Source of the DNA: Alcanivorax sp.
GTDB lineage: Bacteria; Pseudomonadota; Gammaproteobacteria; Pseudomonadales; Alcanivoracaceae
Length of the DNA: 32,355 nt
Assembly: GCF_014762765.1 (NCBI RefSeq)
Contig: NZ_JABURH010000064.1
Location: 1-32,355, forward strand
Direction: 5' to 3'
This document shows, piece after piece, positions 30,099 to 32,355 of this stretch. The notes under the pieces are model-generated. The model was not told the origin of the DNA. It saw only the letters and a program-made list of their open reading frames with translations, and ran no database searches. The position numbers and the translations under genes were made by a program. Position 1 is the first letter of the stretch. Each line of letters begins with the position of its first letter.

Positions 30099-32355
30099 AT
30101 GCGCTTACCCTCCTGGACCCGATACCTGCTCCTTCTCCTGATTGCCGGCACCGGTGGCGGGCTATCCATTCTGGCCGCCAGCTATTTGTATCTGGCCCCG
30201 CAACTTCCACCCGCCAGCCAGATACGCGAGGTGGAATACCAGATTCCCCTGCGCATTTACAGCAAAGATATAAAACTTATTGCTGAGTATGGGGAAAAAC
30301 GCCGACAGCCGGTATCCTACGACGAATTGCCGGAAACCCTGGTTCAGGCCGTTCTCGCCGCCGAGGATGAACGCTTTTTCAGGCACAACGGCGTTGACCT
30401 CAAGGGCCTGGTGCGGGCTGCCGTAGAGCTGGCCCGCTACCGGGAAATCCGCTCCGGCGGCTCCACCATCACCATGCAGGTAGCGCGCAACTTTTTCCTC
30501 AGCCGGGACCAGCGCTTCCTGCGCAAATTCAACGAGATTGTCCTTGCCATCCAGATTGAGCGAGTACTCAGCAAGGAGGAAATTCTCGAGCTATACCTGA
30601 ACAAGATCTATCTGGGCCACCGGGCCTACGGGGCCGAGGCCGCCGCCCAGGTCTACTACGGCAAATCCGTCGGCGATCTCAATATCGCCCAACAGGCTAT
30701 GATCGCGGGGCTACCCAAGGCGCCCTCCGCCTACAACCCGATCACCAATCCGGAGAGGGCACGGGTGCGGCGTAACTGGATCCTGTTCCGCATGGAAGAA
30801 ACCGGCGCCCTCACTCCCGAAGAACGCGAAGCCGCCCAGGCAGAACCTGTCAGCGCCCGTTTCCATGCCGCCCAACCAGAGGTAGATGCCGCCTATGTGG
30901 GCGAGATGGTCCGCTTGCAAGCCGCCCAACTGGTGGAGCAGGACATTTTTACCGACGGCATTCGCATCATCACCACCATCGACAGCAACCGCCAGACAGC
31001 AGCCGTCAAGGCACTGCGGTCCGGCCTGCACAGCTATGACGAACGCCATGGTTATCGCGGCCCGGTAGCACAGAAAGATGTCAGTGCGGCTCCGGCATTG
31101 CCAGCCATAAACATCTCTGACAGCGAACAACCGCCAGCGGAAGAGAGCGAACTACCTGCTCAGGCAGAAAAAGCGGAAATAGAGAAGACCATTACCGGGC
31201 TGGACCCGAAGGTCGCCAGCTGGGTCAATATGATTCGCGACCAGCAACGAATTGGCCCCCTGCAACCAGTGATTGTCACCCGCGTGGGCGAACAGGATGC
31301 CGACATTCTGTTCCGCGACGGCAAGCGCGCCCGGCTGGCCTGGGATGATATTCGCTGGGCCCGACCCCAGCTCAACAACAAGTATGTCGGCGAAGAACCC
31401 CAGCAGGCAGCCGACGTACTGACCCGGGGCGACATCGTCCGCGTCCGTCCCGTAGGCCCCGACGAAAGTCGCCGCTGGCGCCTCGCCCAGCTACCCAAGG
31501 CACAATCCGCCCTGATCTCTCTGGACCCGGCCAATGGGGCAGTGGTCGCCATGCAGGGCGGCTACAGCTTCTCTGCGTCGAACTTCAACCGGGCCGTACA
31601 AAGCGAGCGCCAGGCCGGCTCCGTGTTCAAACCCTTTATCTATACCTCGGCCATGGAAAACGGCTTCACCCCCGCCTCCATCATCAACGATGCGCCGGTG
31701 GTGTTCGATGACGACAAACTGGAAACCGCCTGGCGTCCCACCGGAGCCAGCGGCAAGTTCTACGGCCCCACCCGCATGCGCGAAGCACTCTATCGCTCGC
31801 TGAACCTGGTCTCCATTCGTATTCTGCGCCAGATCGGCATCAGCCAGGCCATGAACACCCTGAAACGCTTCGGCCTTCCTGCTGACGGCTTCCAGCGCGA
31901 CCTGTCCCTGGCACTGGGCAGTGCAAGCGTCACCCCGATGGATATCGCCACCGCCTACAGCGTTTTTGCCAACGGTGGTTACCGGGTCACCCCCTGGGCC
32001 ATTCAACGTATCGAGAACGCCGATGGCGACATCCTCTGGCAGGCACCGGAAGTGATACTCTGCGAACCTCCCTGCCTGCCCCCCCTGGCGCTGACAGACG
32101 ACAATATCGAACCGGCCTCCCCGGAGGACTCCAGCCTGGACAGCGAGGACAGCGCCGACGAGCCAGTGGTGACAATACAGCCTGACCCGGTAATGGCCCC
32201 CCGGGTACTGGATCCCCGTATTGCCTGGTTGATGGACTCCATGCTGCAGGACGTCATCCGCGCAGGGACCGGCAGCAAGGCAAGGGCTCTGGGTCGCGAT
32301 GACCTGGCCGGCAAGACCGGCACCACCAACGACCAGGTGGACGCCTGGTTCTCCG
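30099..32355 (+). CDS. ponA: Penicillin-binding protein 1A (3' end cut by window)
   Basis: Bifunctional peptidoglycan glycosyltransferase/transpeptidase anchored in the inner membrane. 752 codons are visible and the frame is open at the edge. A short cytoplasmic start and membrane helix (about 9-33) are followed by the glycosyltransferase domain with catalytic Glu89 in AAEDERFF and GGSTITMQVARNFF. An OB-like insert domain separates it from the transpeptidase: SVFK (Ser508, Lys511), SLN (567-569) and KTG (739-741). Two acidic low-complexity inserts occur at about 328-366 and 656-696. ATG 30099 has no strong Shine-Dalgarno. Divergence from pilM is the common arrangement in gammaproteobacteria. 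Confidence 0.95.
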   Translation, partial: MRLPSWTRYLLLLLIAGTGGGLSILAASYLYLAPQLPPASQIREVEYQIPLRIYSKDIKLIAEYGEKRRQPVSYDELPETLVQAVLAAEDERFFRHNGVDLKGLVRAAVELARYREIRSGGSTITMQVARNFFLSRDQRFLRKFNEIVLAIQIERVLSKEEILELYLNKIYLGHRAYGAEAAAQVYYGKSVGDLNIAQQAMIAGLPKAPSAYNPITNPERARVRRNWILFRMEETGALTPEEREAAQAEPVSARFHAAQPEVDAAYVGEMVRLQAAQLVEQDIFTDGIRIITTIDSNRQTAAVKALRSGLHSYDERHGYRGPVAQKDVSAAPALPAINISDSEQPPAEESELPAQAEKAEIEKTITGLDPKVASWVNMIRDQQRIGPLQPVIVTRVGEQDADILFRDGKRARLAWDDIRWARPQLNNKYVGEEPQQAADVLTRGDIVRVRPVGPDESRRWRLAQLPKAQSALISLDPANGAVVAMQGGYSFSASNFNRAVQSERQAGSVFKPFIYTSAMENGFTPASIINDAPVVFDDDKLETAWRPTGASGKFYGPTRMREALYRSLNLVSIRILRQIGISQAMNTLKRFGLPADGFQRDLSLALGSASVTPMDIATAYSVFANGGYRVTPWAIQRIENADGDILWQAPEVILCEPPCLPPLALTDDNIEPASPEDSSLDSEDSADEPVVTIQPDPVMAPRVLDPRIAWLMDSMLQDVIRAGTGSKARALGRDDLAGKTGTTNDQVDAWFS

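Overview
The window looks like chromosomal DNA of a marine gammaproteobacterium. Gene content and order (bioBFHCD; ponA divergent from pilMNOPQ-aroK-aroB-damX-gltB-gltD-hemE) are of the Pseudomonas/Oceanospirillales type. A lipid-oriented middle section (acyl-CoA dehydrogenase, desaturase, thioesterase) and acidic inserts in exported proteins make an Alcanivorax-like organism my best guess. That assignment is inference; no rRNA is present.

Layout. 1-6314 (minus strand): a 3'-truncated Tat-exported PhoD-type phosphatase lipoprotein, preceded by the biotin operon bioB-bioF-bioH-bioC-bioD, with a candidate BirA operator/promoter in front of bioB. 6357-13247 (plus strand): comF, a small outer-membrane-like protein, a ComB-family protein, an acyl-CoA dehydrogenase, a fatty acid desaturase coupled to a small secreted cysteine protein, a lipoprotein, a pterin-4a-carbinolamine dehydratase and a hotdog thioesterase. 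13387-29900 (minus strand): a secreted protein with a pilin-like C-terminal domain, then (in upstream order) hemE, gltD, gltB, a DamX-like SPOR protein, aroB, aroK and pilQPONM. 30099-end (plus strand): ponA (PBP1A), cut by the window end. No gene-free stretch exceeds 300 bases.

The genes group into biotin synthesis, type IV pilus assembly (inner-membrane PilMNOP and the PilQ secretin) next to peptidoglycan synthesis (PonA) and a septal-type SPOR protein, shikimate pathway (AroKB), nitrogen assimilation (GltBD) and heme synthesis (HemE).

The most unusual content is between genes. (1) Two 110-bp palindromic elements, about 80% identical without gaps by hand alignment and inverted to one another, bracket the pilin-like gene (13259-13368 and 14204-14313). 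(2) Eight short arrays of four to five degenerate heptamers, in three sequence families, sit between genes; several run into the stop codon of a neighbouring gene, and one occupies the ribosome-binding region of phhB. (3) REP-like palindromes lie at 2194-2234 and 7111-7188. The arrays and 110-bp elements share edges and may be one repeat system; I do not recognise it as a named family.
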